From Lysobacter changpingensis (lineage in GTDB: Bacteria; Pseudomonadota; Gammaproteobacteria; Xanthomonadales; Xanthomonadaceae), in assembly GCF_017308985.1 (NCBI RefSeq), contig NZ_JADWPE010000006.1, positions 124,001 to 188,000 on the forward strand: a DNA stretch of 64,000 nucleotides. The letters run 5' to 3'. Each line of letters starts with the position of its first letter. The stretch's first letter is position 1. Positions 1 to 8,924 of the stretch are shown here, one piece after another. The translations under genes and the position numbers were made by a program. The notes beneath the pieces are model-generated. The model was not told the DNA's origin. It searched no databases and was given only the letters and a program-made list of their open reading frames with translations.

Positions 1-2
1 AT

Positions 3-35
3 GCGATGCCGGTGATGCCGACGGATGGCGGTTGA
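3..35 (+). CDS. C-terminal end of an unidentified upstream gene (partial)
   Basis: The window opens in a frame that reads about ten codons and stops at TGA (33-35), 17 bases before a strong intrinsic terminator. That is what the tail of a plus-strand gene should look like, and one other frame stays open through the terminator. Too little is visible to name a product, and the reading frame is inferred only from the position of the stop. Confidence 0.25.
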   Translation, partial: AMPVMPTDGG

Positions 36-52
36 TCGCAGCTTCCCTCGAT

Positions 53-94
53 AAACGAAAAGGCCCCGATGGAGACATCGGGGCCTTTTCGTTT
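53..94. terminator. Bidirectional intrinsic terminator before rmuC
   Basis: A perfect 18-bp inverted repeat (AAACGAAAAGGCCCCGAT at 53-70, its complement at 77-94) encloses a 6-base loop. The stem is flanked by A-rich and T-rich arms, so it can work on both strands. It ends rmuC on the minus strand and presumably an upstream plus-strand gene. Confidence 0.9.
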
Positions 95-144
95 CTGGGC
101 GGCGTCTGCCGGCGTGGCGAGTGGCCCGAATGCGGTTCGCGACC

Positions 145-1701
145 TCACTCCTCCGAACCGGTGCGCTCCAGTGCGAGCGGGAGAATCGTCTCCTCGGGTT
201 CCAGTTCGGCCGAGAGCGCCTTCTTGCCTTTGACGCCCAGTTCGACGAGACGTCGCGCACGCGGAATGACCGCGTTGCGGGATTCGGAGAGCTTGCTGCG
301 CGCATCGGTGAAAGCGGTATGCGCGTCGGTGAGCTTCCTGCCGACCAGGTCGAACTCCGCAAGGAAGTTCTGCAGCGCGTCGAGCAGGAGACCGCCCGAC
401 TTGCTGATCTCGATGGCTTCGCGCTGCACCTTGTCGCGCGTCCACAGCCGCTCGATCACGCGCAGCACGGCCATCAGGGTGTTGGGCGAGGCGAACACGA
501 TGCCCTTGGCGAAGGCGTCGGTTTGCAGCGTCGCGTCCGAGCCGAGCGCGGCCGACAGCGCGCCCTCGATCGGCACGAACGCCACGGTCACTTCGAGCGC
601 GGAATCGCCCACGGCCTTCGGATAGTTCTTCTCGGCCAGATCCTTCATGTGCTGGCGCAGCGCGACGGCGTGACGGCGCAGCGCGTCCTCGTGCGCTTCC
701 GGCGTTTCGGCGTTCATCGCCTGCTGCCAGTCGATGAGGTTCACCTTGCTGTCGACGACGATGCGGCGGTCGCCCGGCAGGCGCACGACGACGTCCGGGC
801 GCAGCCGGCGGCCTTCGTCGTCCTCGCTGGAGGCCTGGCGGTCGTAGTGCGTGCCCTCCTCCAGGCCGGAACCGCGCAGCACGCTTTCCAGCATCAGTTC
901 GCCCCAGTCGCCGCGCACCTTGGCGCTGCCCTTCAGCGCGCGCGTCAGCGCCGAGGCCTGTTCGGCCATGTCCTGGTTGAGCGTCTTGAGTTCGTTGACG
1001 GCGCCCGCGAGCGCGGCGCGTTCCTTCGCCTCTTCGCCATAGATCGTATCCACGCGGTTGCGGAAGACGTTCAGCTGCTCGGCGAAGGGCTTGAGCAGCG
1101 TCTCGATGTCCGACTTCGACTGCTGCGTCGCGGTGCGCACGTTGTTCTCGAACTGCGCGCCGCGTTCTTCGAAGGTCTTGCCGGCGAGTTCGGCGAACGT
1201 CGCCGAGAGCTTCGACTGCGCGTTCTCGAGGAAGCCCTTGATCTCCGCCTTGGCCTGCTCGGCATGGGCGAGGTTGGCCTCGGCCTGCGCGGTGCGCTCG
1301 CGCAGCTGCACGAGTTCGGCGCGGAGGGCCGACGCTTCGCCGCGTTCGGCGTCCAGGCGCGCGCGCAGATCGGCCAGCTCCGCGTCGCGGGCGCGCAGGT
1401 TCGCCGCGATCTCGACGGCGCTGGCGGACTGGCGTTCGGCGCGCGCGGCGGCTTCGTCGCGTTCGCGCGTCGCCCGTGCGAGTTCGTCGGCGCGGGTGGC
1501 GAGGTCGGCGTCGCGCTCGGCCAGACGCACCTGCAACGCGGACAGTTCGATCGCCTTGGCGCGCTCGGCGTCGCGCAGCGCGACCAGTTCCGCGTTCGAG
1601 GCACCATCGCCCTGGCCCCGTGCCAGCCGCGTGAGCAGCCAGGCCACGTACATCAGCATGAGCACGATGACGGCGCCTGCCGCGATGATCAGCGTGTCCA
1701 T
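145..1701 (-). CDS. rmuC: DNA recombination protein RmuC
   Basis: RmuC homologue of 518 residues, close to the family's usual length. An N-terminal membrane segment (about residues 4-24) is followed by a long Ala/Glu/Arg-rich coiled coil (about 35-200) and the RmuC core, which resembles restriction-endonuclease folds. The core carries the family signatures KVRGDWGELML, YDRQASSEDDEGRRLRPDVV and RIVVDSKVNL. E. coli RmuC limits recombination at inverted repeats and is thought to be a nuclease; that role is family knowledge, not visible here. The start is the ATG in front of the membrane segment. The gene stands alone between a terminator and the RlmI-like gene. Confidence 0.93.
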   Translation of the reverse strand: MDTLIIAAGAVIVLMLMYVAWLLTRLARGQGDGASNAELVALRDAERAKAIELSALQVRLAERDADLATRADELARATRERDEAAARAERQSASAVEIAANLRARDAELADLRARLDAERGEASALRAELVQLRERTAQAEANLAHAEQAKAEIKGFLENAQSKLSATFAELAGKTFEERGAQFENNVRTATQQSKSDIETLLKPFAEQLNVFRNRVDTIYGEEAKERAALAGAVNELKTLNQDMAEQASALTRALKGSAKVRGDWGELMLESVLRGSGLEEGTHYDRQASSEDDEGRRLRPDVVVRLPGDRRIVVDSKVNLIDWQQAMNAETPEAHEDALRRHAVALRQHMKDLAEKNYPKAVGDSALEVTVAFVPIEGALSAALGSDATLQTDAFAKGIVFASPNTLMAVLRVIERLWTRDKVQREAIEISKSGGLLLDALQNFLAEFDLVGRKLTDAHTAFTDARSKLSESRNAVIPRARRLVELGVKGKKALSAELEPEETILPLALERTGSEE

Positions 1702-1850
1702 GGAGCTTCGCCTCTTGCGGGTTGGTACGACTTGCAGTGTATCGGCCGCGGTCTCATGCGGTGAGATCCGGAACGGCTACCGACGTTCGGACAAATGCGC
1801 GACATGGCGTCGGGAAATCCCGCGCCACGCGCGATGCGGGGCAGGGCGCC

Positions 1851-3020
1851 TCAATCCACCACGCGGCAGAACACCGCCTTGAGGTAGCGCGATTCCTGCA
1901 CCTGCGCCAGCCACGGGTGGTCGGCGCCGGCGCCGGCGACCTTCAGCACCTGCACGGTGCGGCCGGAGTAGTACGCGGCGCGGCGCAGCATGTCGAGGAA
2001 CTGGTCCTCGCTGACCAGGCCCGTGCACGAGAACGTCGCGAACAGGCCGCCGGGCTTCACCACGCCCAGCGCCAGCTTGTTCATGTCCAGGTACTTCTTG
2101 AGCGCGGGGATGACCTGCTCGCGATCGCGCGTCATCTTCGCCGGATCGAGGATCACCACGTCGTACCGGTCGCCGCGCAGGCCGGCGTCGCGCAGCCACG
2201 GGAAGATGTCGGCCTGCACGAAGCGCGGGCGCACGTTGTTGAGCTTCGCGTTGCCCTTGGCGATCTCGATCACGTCGGCGTCGATGTCCACGCCCAGCAC
2301 TTCGGTGGCGCCGCGCACGGCCGAATACACGGCGAAACCGCCCGTGTTGCAGCACAGGTCGAGCACCGTCTTGCCTTCGACCTGCTGCGACAGCCACTGG
2401 CGGTTCTCGCGCTGGTCGGCGAAGAAGCCGGTCTTGTGCGCGCCGGCCGGATCGGCGCGGAACTTGATGCCGTATTCGGTGATCACCGCCGGCGGCACGG
2501 GTTCGGTGCCGCGGAAATCGAAGGATTCCTGCTTCTGCACGTGTTCGTCGGCGAAACTGTAGAAGCGGCAGCCGGGGAACTGCGCCTTCAGCGCGTCGTA
2601 GATCCATTCGCGATGGCGGAACATCCCGGCGCTGAAGAACTCCACCACCAGCAGGTCGCCGTAGCGGTCCACGACCAGGCCGGACAGTCCGTCGCCTTCG
2701 CTGTGCACGACACGCCAGGCGTCGCTCACCTCATCGAGCTTGAGCACGTCGCGACGCAGCGAGACCGCGGCGGCGATCTTGCGCGCGAACCAGCCGGCGT
2801 CGACGTCGATGTCCGGATTGGTTTCGAGGATGCGCACGGCGATGCGCGAGTGGCCGTTGTAGAAGCCGCGGCCGATCCAGTCGCCGTCCACGCCCAGCAC
2901 GTCGACGATGGCGCCGGGCTTGGGCCGCTGGGCGGGCTTGTCGACCAGGCGCTGGAAGATCCAGGGGTGGGTGGATTTCCAGGCGTTCTTGAGGCGTACG
3001 GAGGGCAGGGGAGCGTTCAT
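1851..3020 (-). CDS. rlmI: 23S rRNA (cytosine-C5) methyltransferase, RlmI type
   Basis: Class I SAM-dependent methyltransferase of 389 residues, the RlmI/YccW size. It has an N-terminal PUA-like RNA-binding domain (about residues 5-80), the SAM loop TVLDLCCNTGGFAVYSA, the acidic motif VLGVDID, a catalytic-loop motif LDPAK, and the motif FATFSCTGLV with the Cys expected for m5C chemistry. RlmI methylates C1962 of E. coli 23S rRNA; the same target is inferred here. It is transcribed in the same direction as rmuC, with about 150 bases between them and no obvious internal promoter. Confidence 0.88.
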   Translation of the reverse strand: MNAPLPSVRLKNAWKSTHPWIFQRLVDKPAQRPKPGAIVDVLGVDGDWIGRGFYNGHSRIAVRILETNPDIDVDAGWFARKIAAAVSLRRDVLKLDEVSDAWRVVHSEGDGLSGLVVDRYGDLLVVEFFSAGMFRHREWIYDALKAQFPGCRFYSFADEHVQKQESFDFRGTEPVPPAVITEYGIKFRADPAGAHKTGFFADQRENRQWLSQQVEGKTVLDLCCNTGGFAVYSAVRGATEVLGVDIDADVIEIAKGNAKLNNVRPRFVQADIFPWLRDAGLRGDRYDVVILDPAKMTRDREQVIPALKKYLDMNKLALGVVKPGGLFATFSCTGLVSEDQFLDMLRRAAYYSGRTVQVLKVAGAGADHPWLAQVQESRYLKAVFCRVVD

Positions 3021-3144
3021 CGCGGCATTTTACGGGGTCGGGGCGCAACGCCCGCGCTTTCCGCCCGGGAGCCGCGGAATCCGGGATTCAGAAGTCCGCA
3101 CGGCCGGCCTTGCAATCCCCGGCGGCGGCGTCAATGTCCTTCGC

Positions 3145-3912
3145 ATGCACCTGCCCACGCCCGAAGCGGTCCCCGACACCCCCGAGCAGCGCACCGCCGA
3201 CAAGCGCCGCTGGCTGCGGGCCTTCAACGTGAGCCTGGCCTTCGTGCTGGTGCTGCTGGCGACCTTCAGCGCGCAGGGGCATTTCGACGTCGCGGCCTGG
3301 ACGGTGCAGCCGTGGTCGGTCGAGGGCCTGCGCGGCATCCTCGCCGCGCCGCTGCTGCACGGTTCGTTCGAACACGTGGCGGCCAATTCGATCGCGCTGC
3401 TGATGCTCGGCACGCTGGCCGGCGGGCTGTATCCGAGGGCGACGATCCGCGCACTGCCGCTGTTGTGGCTCGGCTCCGGGCTGGGCGCGTGGCTGCTGGG
3501 CGATGAGGGCACGCGCCACCTGGGCGCGAGCGGGCTCACCCATGGCCTGATGTTCCTGGTCTTCGCGCTCGGCGTGCTGCGTCGCGACCGCGCCTCGATC
3601 GCCGCCGCGATGCTCGCCTTCATGTTCTACGGCGGCATGTTGCTGACGATCCTGCCGCGCGAGCCGGGCGTGTCGTGGCAGGCGCACATGGGCGGGGCGA
3701 TCGGCGGCCTGCTCGCCGCGTGGCTGCTGCGCCGCACCGACCCGCTGCCGCCGCGCAAGCGTTACAGCTGGGAGGACGAGGAAGAGGCGACGATCGCGCC
3801 GCTGTCCGATGAACTGGAACCGCCGCCGCCGCGCGGGGTGCCGGTGCTGTGGAATCGGCCGGACCGCGACAACGGGGTCGTGCTGCGATTCCCGCCGCGT
3901 CGCGAGCCCTAG
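3145..3912 (+). CDS. Rhomboid-family intramembrane serine protease
   Basis: Membrane protein of 255 residues with about six hydrophobic segments. The rhomboid signatures are present: HGSFEH at 72-77 with Asn81, the catalytic serine in GASG (Ser129), and the catalytic histidine in the last helix (His181, WQAHMGGAIGG). The C-terminal tail of about 60 residues is acidic and proline-rich. An open frame continues upstream, but that part reads over the divergent rRNA methyltransferase gene, so the ATG at 3145 is chosen. Substrates are unknown. Confidence 0.85.
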   Translation: MHLPTPEAVPDTPEQRTADKRRWLRAFNVSLAFVLVLLATFSAQGHFDVAAWTVQPWSVEGLRGILAAPLLHGSFEHVAANSIALLMLGTLAGGLYPRATIRALPLLWLGSGLGAWLLGDEGTRHLGASGLTHGLMFLVFALGVLRRDRASIAAAMLAFMFYGGMLLTILPREPGVSWQAHMGGAIGGLLAAWLLRRTDPLPPRKRYSWEDEEEATIAPLSDELEPPPPRGVPVLWNRPDRDNGVVLRFPPRREP

Positions 3913-3961
3913 CCGCGACACCCTGGACGCCGCTAGAGTCGGCGCACCAGGGGAGATCACG

Positions 3962-4549
3962 ATGAGCGAGAACCTTTACGCGCCGCCGGCCACGCCGGTG
4001 GCCGATACCGAACGCGCCGCAGCGGCCGGCACCGAGTTCTTCGTCACCGGCACGACCAAGCTCGTGCTGCTGTATTTCGCAACGCTGGGGATGTACCCGC
4101 TGTTCTGGTTCTACATGCACTGGGCGCGCTACCGGCGATTCCGGCGGCAGAACCTGTGGCCGGCGGCGCGCGCGCTGTTCGCGATCTTCTTCACGCACCA
4201 GCTCACCGGCGAGATCGACGACCGCCTGCGCCGCGACGGCAAGCGCCATGCGTGGTCGCCCGGAGGCAACGCGACTGCGTTCGTGGTGCTGAGCATCGTC
4301 AGCGCCATCGCCTCGCGTATTCCCGAGGGCGTTTCGAAGACGGCCGACGTGCTGCCGTTCCTGCTGCTGGCACCGATCGCCTGGTGCCTGGTGAACATCC
4401 AGCGCGCGGCGAACCTCGCCTGCGGCCATCCGCAGGGGGAGCCCAACGGTGGGCTCACCTGGGCGAACTGGATCTGGCTCGTCGCCGGCGCGATCTTCTG
4501 GTTGCTGATCCTGGCCGGGTTGTTCCTGGTGGAGCCGTCGCAAGCCTAG
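3962..4549 (+). CDS. Small multi-spanning membrane protein, DUF4234-like
   Basis: A 195-residue protein with about four membrane segments (near residues 35-55, 98-115, 125-140 and 168-187). Its first third carries TLGMYPLFWFYMHWARYR, the pattern of a membrane helix followed by a basic cluster seen in DUF4234-like proteins. A clear Shine-Dalgarno (GGGGAGA) lies before the ATG, and a -10-like TAGAGT lies 28 bases upstream. The function is not known; the family match is from memory and moderate. Confidence 0.7.
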   Translation: MSENLYAPPATPVADTERAAAAGTEFFVTGTTKLVLLYFATLGMYPLFWFYMHWARYRRFRRQNLWPAARALFAIFFTHQLTGEIDDRLRRDGKRHAWSPGGNATAFVVLSIVSAIASRIPEGVSKTADVLPFLLLAPIAWCLVNIQRAANLACGHPQGEPNGGLTWANWIWLVAGAIFWLLILAGLFLVEPSQA

Positions 4550-4618
4550 GCCGGCCGGCATTTGGCGGGCATGGAGCCGGGTGCTAGCGTCCCCGGCTTC
4601 TTCCCAGCGGAACCGCCC

Positions 4619-6280
4619 ATGCGCCGCATCGCGCTGCTCAGCCTTGCCCTGGCCCTCGCGGCCTGCCAGAAAGCGACGCCGCCCCCGCCCGCATCGGCGC
4701 CGGTGAAGGAAACCTACGACGCGAGCGCCAGCAGCGACGCGCGCCGCATCGAGGCCGACGTGCGCTTCCTCGCCGACGACCTGCTCGAAGGCCGCGAAGC
4801 CGGCACGCGCGGGTACGACCTCGCTTCGCTGTACGTCGCGCAGCGCTTCCGCGCGATCGGCCTGGCGCCGGCGGGCGACGATGGTGGCTGGTTCCAGCGC
4901 GTGCCCATGCTGCGCGGCGTGCTGCAGGCCGATGGCAATGCCTTCGCGATCGTGCGCGATGGCCGCGAGCAGGCGCTCGCCTTCCGCGATGGCTTCCTGT
5001 CCGGCATCAACTTCAACGAGGCGCAGGCCGCCGTGGACGCGCCGGCGGTGTTCGTGGGGCAGGGCGTGTACGCGCCGGAGCTGGGCCACGACGACTTCGC
5101 CGGCGTCGACGTGAAGGGAAAGATCGCGGTGATGTTCAACGGCGCGCCGGCGAAGTTCGACAACGACCGTCGCGCGTTCTACTCGTCCCGACGCACCAAG
5201 GCCGAGGAACTGGCGCGGCGCGGTGCGGTCGGGCTGGTGGTCGTGCAGACGGACGACGAGGAAAAGCAGTCGCCGTGGGCGCGCACCGCCGCCAACTGGA
5301 ACCGTCCCGGCATGCGCCTGCGCGGTGAGGACGGCAAGGGCATCGACACCTGGCCGCAGCTGCGCGTGACCGCCACGGTGTCGGCGGCGAATGCCGACGC
5401 CATGCTCACCGCTGGCGGGCACGGCGCGAAGCGGCTGTTCCAGGACCTGCGCGACGGCAAGCTGCGCGCGTTCGACCTGCCCGGCACGTTGCGGCTGGCC
5501 TCGCATACCGTCATCACGCCGGTGGACTCGCGCAACGTGGTGGCGCGCCTCGACGGCGGCGACGTCGCGCTGAAGAACGAGCACGTCGTGTTCAGCGCGC
5601 ACCTGGACCACGTCGGCATCGGCGCGGAAGTGAAGGGCGATGCGATCTACAACGGCGCGCTCGACAACGCGCTGGGCATCGCGGTGATGCTCGAAGCGGC
5701 CAACCGGCTCGCGCATGAGGCGACGCCGACGAAGCGCTCGCTGCTGTTCGTCGCGGTGACGGCCGAAGAGAAGGGCCTGCTCGGCGCGGAATGGTTCGCG
5801 CGCAATCCGACGGTGCCGGTGGATTCGCTGGTCGCCAACGTGAACATGGACATGCCGATGCTGCTGGCGCCGACGTCGGACGTCGTGCCGATCGGGCTGG
5901 AACACTCCACGCTGCAGCCGATCGTGCGGCAGGCGGCGAAGGAAATCGGCGTGTCGCTGTCGAAGGATCCGGCGCCGGAGGAGGTCGTCTTCGTGCGCAG
6001 CGACCAGTACGCGTTCATCCGCGCCGGCGTGCCGGCGGTGTACCTGGATGGCGGCTACACCGGCGTCGACGGCGATGCGAAGGCGGTGCAGGACGCGTTC
6101 CTGCGCGAGCGTTACCACCAGCCGGGCGACGACCTGTCGCAGCCGATCCAGTGGGCCGACGCCGCGCGGCTGGCGAAGCTCAACGCGCGCATCGGCCGGC
6201 TGATCGCCGACGCGCCGCAGCGTCCGCAGTGGAACGCGGGCGATTTCTTCGGCGGGAAGTTCGGCAAGCCGGCGAAGTGA
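4619..6280 (+). CDS. M28-family metallopeptidase, lipoprotein
   Basis: Secreted zinc peptidase of 553 residues. The signal peptide ends in the lipobox LAAC (Cys16), so the mature protein is lipid-anchored. A protease-associated (PA) insert occupies roughly residues 130-310. The M28 catalytic domain follows with the expected metal ligands and base: His328-x-Asp330, Asp349 in GALDNALG, Glu383/Glu384 in TAEEKG, Asp411 in NVNMDM and His500 in RYHQPGDD. Family members are aminopeptidases, often of the PSMA or Q type. The ATG before the signal peptide is the only start that gives a lipoprotein; a -10-like TAGCGT lies 34 bases upstream. Confidence 0.9.
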   Translation: MRRIALLSLALALAACQKATPPPPASAPVKETYDASASSDARRIEADVRFLADDLLEGREAGTRGYDLASLYVAQRFRAIGLAPAGDDGGWFQRVPMLRGVLQADGNAFAIVRDGREQALAFRDGFLSGINFNEAQAAVDAPAVFVGQGVYAPELGHDDFAGVDVKGKIAVMFNGAPAKFDNDRRAFYSSRRTKAEELARRGAVGLVVVQTDDEEKQSPWARTAANWNRPGMRLRGEDGKGIDTWPQLRVTATVSAANADAMLTAGGHGAKRLFQDLRDGKLRAFDLPGTLRLASHTVITPVDSRNVVARLDGGDVALKNEHVVFSAHLDHVGIGAEVKGDAIYNGALDNALGIAVMLEAANRLAHEATPTKRSLLFVAVTAEEKGLLGAEWFARNPTVPVDSLVANVNMDMPMLLAPTSDVVPIGLEHSTLQPIVRQAAKEIGVSLSKDPAPEEVVFVRSDQYAFIRAGVPAVYLDGGYTGVDGDAKAVQDAFLRERYHQPGDDLSQPIQWADAARLAKLNARIGRLIADAPQRPQWNAGDFFGGKFGKPAK

Positions 6281-6350
6281 GGTTCTTTCGGCTTGGCGCG
6301 CGCGGCCGTTCCGCGATGATCGGCGCGACGCCAACGCAACGGAGTACACG

Positions 6351-7043
6351 ATGAAGATGCTGGGCCTGATCGGCGGCATGAGCTGGGAATCGACCGTGCC
6401 GTACTACCGCACGATCAACCAGACGGTGAAGGAGCAGCTGGGCGGGCTGCATTCGGCCCGCCTGCTGCTGTACAGCGTGGATTTCGCGCAGATCGAGAAG
6501 CTCCAGCACGCCGGCGACTGGGACGCGGCCGGCGCCGTGCTGGCCGATGCGGCGCGCTCGCTGAAAGCCGGCGGCGCGCAGCTGCTGGTGATCTGCACGA
6601 ACACGATGCACAAGGTCGCCGATGCGGTCGAAGCGGCCAGCGGGTTGCCGCTGCTGCACATCGCCGACCCGACCGGCGAGGCGATCCGCGCGCGTGGGTT
6701 CACCCGCATCGGCCTGCTCGGGACGCGCTTCACGATGGAGCAGGCGTTCTATCGCCAGCGGTTGATCGAACGGCACGGTCTCGACGTGCTGGTGCCCCAG
6801 CCGGACGAGCGCGAGCTGGTGCATCGCGTGATCTACGAAGAGTTGTGTCTGGGCGTGATCCGCGAGGAATCGCTCGCGGCGTATCGAAACGTGATGGCGT
6901 CACTGGTGGCGCGAGGTGCGCAGGGAATCATCCTGGGCTGTACGGAAATTGGCCTGCTGGTGGGCGAAGGCGATGCGGGCGTGCCCCTGTTCGATACCAC
7001 GGCGCTGCATGCACGGGCTGCGGCGCTGGCGGCGTTGGGCTAG
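6351..7043 (+). CDS. Aspartate/glutamate racemase family protein (YgeA-like)
   Basis: A 230-residue cofactor-independent amino-acid racemase. It keeps the N-terminal GLIGGMSWEST and the two catalytic cysteines, Cys82 (VICTNTMHK) and Cys197 (LGCTEIGLL), which act as the acid/base pair. E. coli YgeA has broad specificity (for example homoserine), so the substrate cannot be assigned. The gene follows the peptidase by about 70 bases on the same strand. A REP-like repeat pair begins nine bases after its stop. Confidence 0.88.
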   Translation: MKMLGLIGGMSWESTVPYYRTINQTVKEQLGGLHSARLLLYSVDFAQIEKLQHAGDWDAAGAVLADAARSLKAGGAQLLVICTNTMHKVADAVEAASGLPLLHIADPTGEAIRARGFTRIGLLGTRFTMEQAFYRQRLIERHGLDVLVPQPDERELVHRVIYEELCLGVIREESLAAYRNVMASLVARGAQGIILGCTEIGLLVGEGDAGVPLFDTTALHARAAALAALG

Positions 7044-7051
7044 GGTTTTAG

Positions 7052-7237
7052 CCCTCTCCCACCGGGAGAGGGGTTGGGGTGAGGGTCGGGGCGCCCGGCC
7101 AGATCCAAGGCCGCGATGCCTGTTTCTTCTCTCTTGTGGAAAAGGAGAGCGCCAAAGCCCCGCGCTGTAACGCAATGAAGCTTCGAGGTCACGGCTTCGT
7201 TGCCCCTCACCCATCCCCTCTCCCGGGGGGGAGAGGG
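7052..7237. repeat. Inverted pair of CTCTCCC REP-like elements
   Basis: This lies in a 336-base gap (7044-7379) without genes. The left unit (7052-7084) is a small hairpin (CCCTCTCCC/GGGAGAGGG) followed by GTTGGGGTGAGGG. The right unit (7203-7237) is the same sequence inverted with a few changes. About 118 bases of unique sequence separate them, so the pair looks like a BIME/REPIN. Such units are common in gammaproteobacterial genomes. The rest of the gap (7238-7379) holds only the probable promoter of the next gene. Confidence 0.75.
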
Positions 7238-7379
7238 ACTTAGAAGCGCGGGGCTTCGGGAGGCCCCTGGATCGCTGCATGAACGCCACTTCGACACAGG
7301 CGATCGCAGTGACCTCCCACCCATGCACCGCCGCACCCCGCCGCTACACTCGCGGCTTTCCGACCCGGACACGCTTCCC

Positions 7380-8402
7380 ATGACCCAGTGGTACTTCGTT
7401 TCCGCCGGCAGCAGCCAGCGCATCGGTCCGCTCGATCCCGTTTCGGCGCAGGCGCACGCGCGCCAGCATCCGGACGACCTGTGCTGGCGCGAAGGGCTGT
7501 CGGGCTGGCAGGCGGTGCGTTCGGTGCCCGAGTTCGCCGAGGCCACCGGCGCGCAGCCGGCGCACCTGCCGCCGCCGACGCCCTCGGCCGCGTCGCGCCG
7601 CAGCGACGACATCGATTTCCGCATCGTCGGCAACGACATGCAGTTCGTCGAGGTGGAACTGGACCCGGGCGAATGCGCGATCGCCGAGGCCGGCGCGCTG
7701 ATGTACAAGGACGCCACCGTGCAGATGGACACGGTCTTCGGCGACGGCCGCCACATGGGGCAGGGCGGCGGCCTCATGGACAAGCTGTTCTCCGCCGGCA
7801 AGCGCGTGCTCAGCGGCGAAAGCCTGTTCACCACGATGTTCACCCACGTCGGCAGCGGCAAGGCGCGCGTCGCGTTCGCCGCGCCGTATCCGGGCTCGGT
7901 GCTGGCGATGAAGCTCGACGAACACGGCGGTCGCCTGATCTGCCAGAAGGACAGCTTCCTCGCCGGCGCGCGCGGCGTGTCGGTCGGCATCGCGTTCCAG
8001 AAGCGCATCCTCACCGGCCTGTTCGGCGGCGAGGGTTTCATCATGCAGAAGCTGGAAGGCGACGGCTGGGTGTTCGTGCACGCCGGCGGCACGGTGGTCG
8101 AGCGCGAGCTGCGCGCCGGCGAACGCCTCGACGTCGACACCGGCTGCGTCATGGCCTACCACGACACCGTGCAGATGGACGTGCGCGCGGTCGGCGGCAT
8201 CAAGAGCATGCTGTTCGGCGGCGAAGGCGTGTTCCTGGCGACGCTGACCGGGCCCGGCAAGGTGTGGCTGCAGTCGCTGCCGTTCTCGCGCATGGCCGGC
8301 CGCATGCTGGCGGCAGCGCCGCAGGGCGGCGGGCAGGCGCGCGGCGAAGGCTCGGTGCTCGGCGGACTCGGTCGCATCCTCGACGGCGACAACGCGTTCT
8401 GA
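7380..8402 (+). CDS. GYF_2 domain plus AIM24/TIGR00266-family protein
   Basis: A 340-residue protein in two parts. Residues 1-55 (MTQWYFVSAGSSQRIGPLDP and onward, WREGLSGWQAV) match the bacterial GYF_2 domain, which binds proline-rich peptides. Residues from about 75 onward form the TIGR00266/AIM24 beta-barrel domain, with ELDPGECAIAEAGALMYKD, GGEGFIMQKLEGDG and DTGCVMAYHDTVQMDV. The role of AIM24 proteins in bacteria is unknown. ATG 7380 is chosen because it starts exactly at the GYF domain; a -10-like TACACT lies 35 bases before it. The next gene begins 5 bases after the stop, so they form an operon. Confidence 0.85.
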   Translation: MTQWYFVSAGSSQRIGPLDPVSAQAHARQHPDDLCWREGLSGWQAVRSVPEFAEATGAQPAHLPPPTPSAASRRSDDIDFRIVGNDMQFVEVELDPGECAIAEAGALMYKDATVQMDTVFGDGRHMGQGGGLMDKLFSAGKRVLSGESLFTTMFTHVGSGKARVAFAAPYPGSVLAMKLDEHGGRLICQKDSFLAGARGVSVGIAFQKRILTGLFGGEGFIMQKLEGDGWVFVHAGGTVVERELRAGERLDVDTGCVMAYHDTVQMDVRAVGGIKSMLFGGEGVFLATLTGPGKVWLQSLPFSRMAGRMLAAAPQGGGQARGEGSVLGGLGRILDGDNAF

Positions 8403-8407
8403 TCGCC

Positions 8408-8827
8408 ATGGCCTCTGCGTCCGGCAGCGGCTATTCGGGCACGCCCCTGGCGAAGAAGCTGGGCGTGCGCGACGGCGCCAGCGTGTGGACGCTGGCCGCG
8501 CCGGAGAATTACCGCGCGCTGCTGGAACCGCTACCGCCCGACGTTCGCTTCGTGGCGAAGCTGTCGAAGGACATCGACATCGCGCACGTGTTCTGCACGC
8601 AGCACGCGGTGCTCGCCGACGTGCTCGACACGTGCCGGCGCACGCTCGCGCCCGGTGCGACCGTGTGGGTCTCATGGCCGAAGAAGGCCGCGAAGGTGCC
8701 GACCGACATCACCGAGGACACGATCCGCGAGGTCGCGCTGCCGCTCGGTTTCGTCGATGTGAAGGTGTGCGCGGTGGATGCGGTGTGGTCGGGCCTCAAG
8801 CTCGTCGTGCGCCGGGAACTGCGTTGA
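8408..8827 (+). CDS. DUF3052 family protein
   Basis: A 139-residue protein with the DUF3052 pattern: GYSGTPLAKKLGVRDGASV near the N-terminus and the motif LAPGATVWVSWPKKA in the middle, ending in VWSGLKLVVRRELR. The family has no established function; it is found in actinobacteria and proteobacteria. It is five bases downstream of the GYF-AIM24 gene and probably cotranscribed with it. No membrane segment or signal peptide is visible. Confidence 0.8.
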   Translation: MASASGSGYSGTPLAKKLGVRDGASVWTLAAPENYRALLEPLPPDVRFVAKLSKDIDIAHVFCTQHAVLADVLDTCRRTLAPGATVWVSWPKKAAKVPTDITEDTIREVALPLGFVDVKVCAVDAVWSGLKLVVRRELR

Positions 8828-8924
8828 CCGATGCCCCCTCGAAGGTCCGCTCGCATGCGCTGCGGCGCGACCATCCGCCCCTGTATCCTCCGCCGCTGAC
8901 CGCTTCCACTTCCGTCCTGTGTCC

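Noticed and set aside
3620-6379. A 919-codon open frame on the minus strand
   Set aside because: It mirrors the DUF4234-like and M28 peptidase genes, has Arg/His/Asp-rich composition and no recognisable domain.
7052-7237. Short repeats as a CRISPR array
   Set aside because: Only two units, in inverted orientation, with an unrepeated 118-base spacer and no cas genes.
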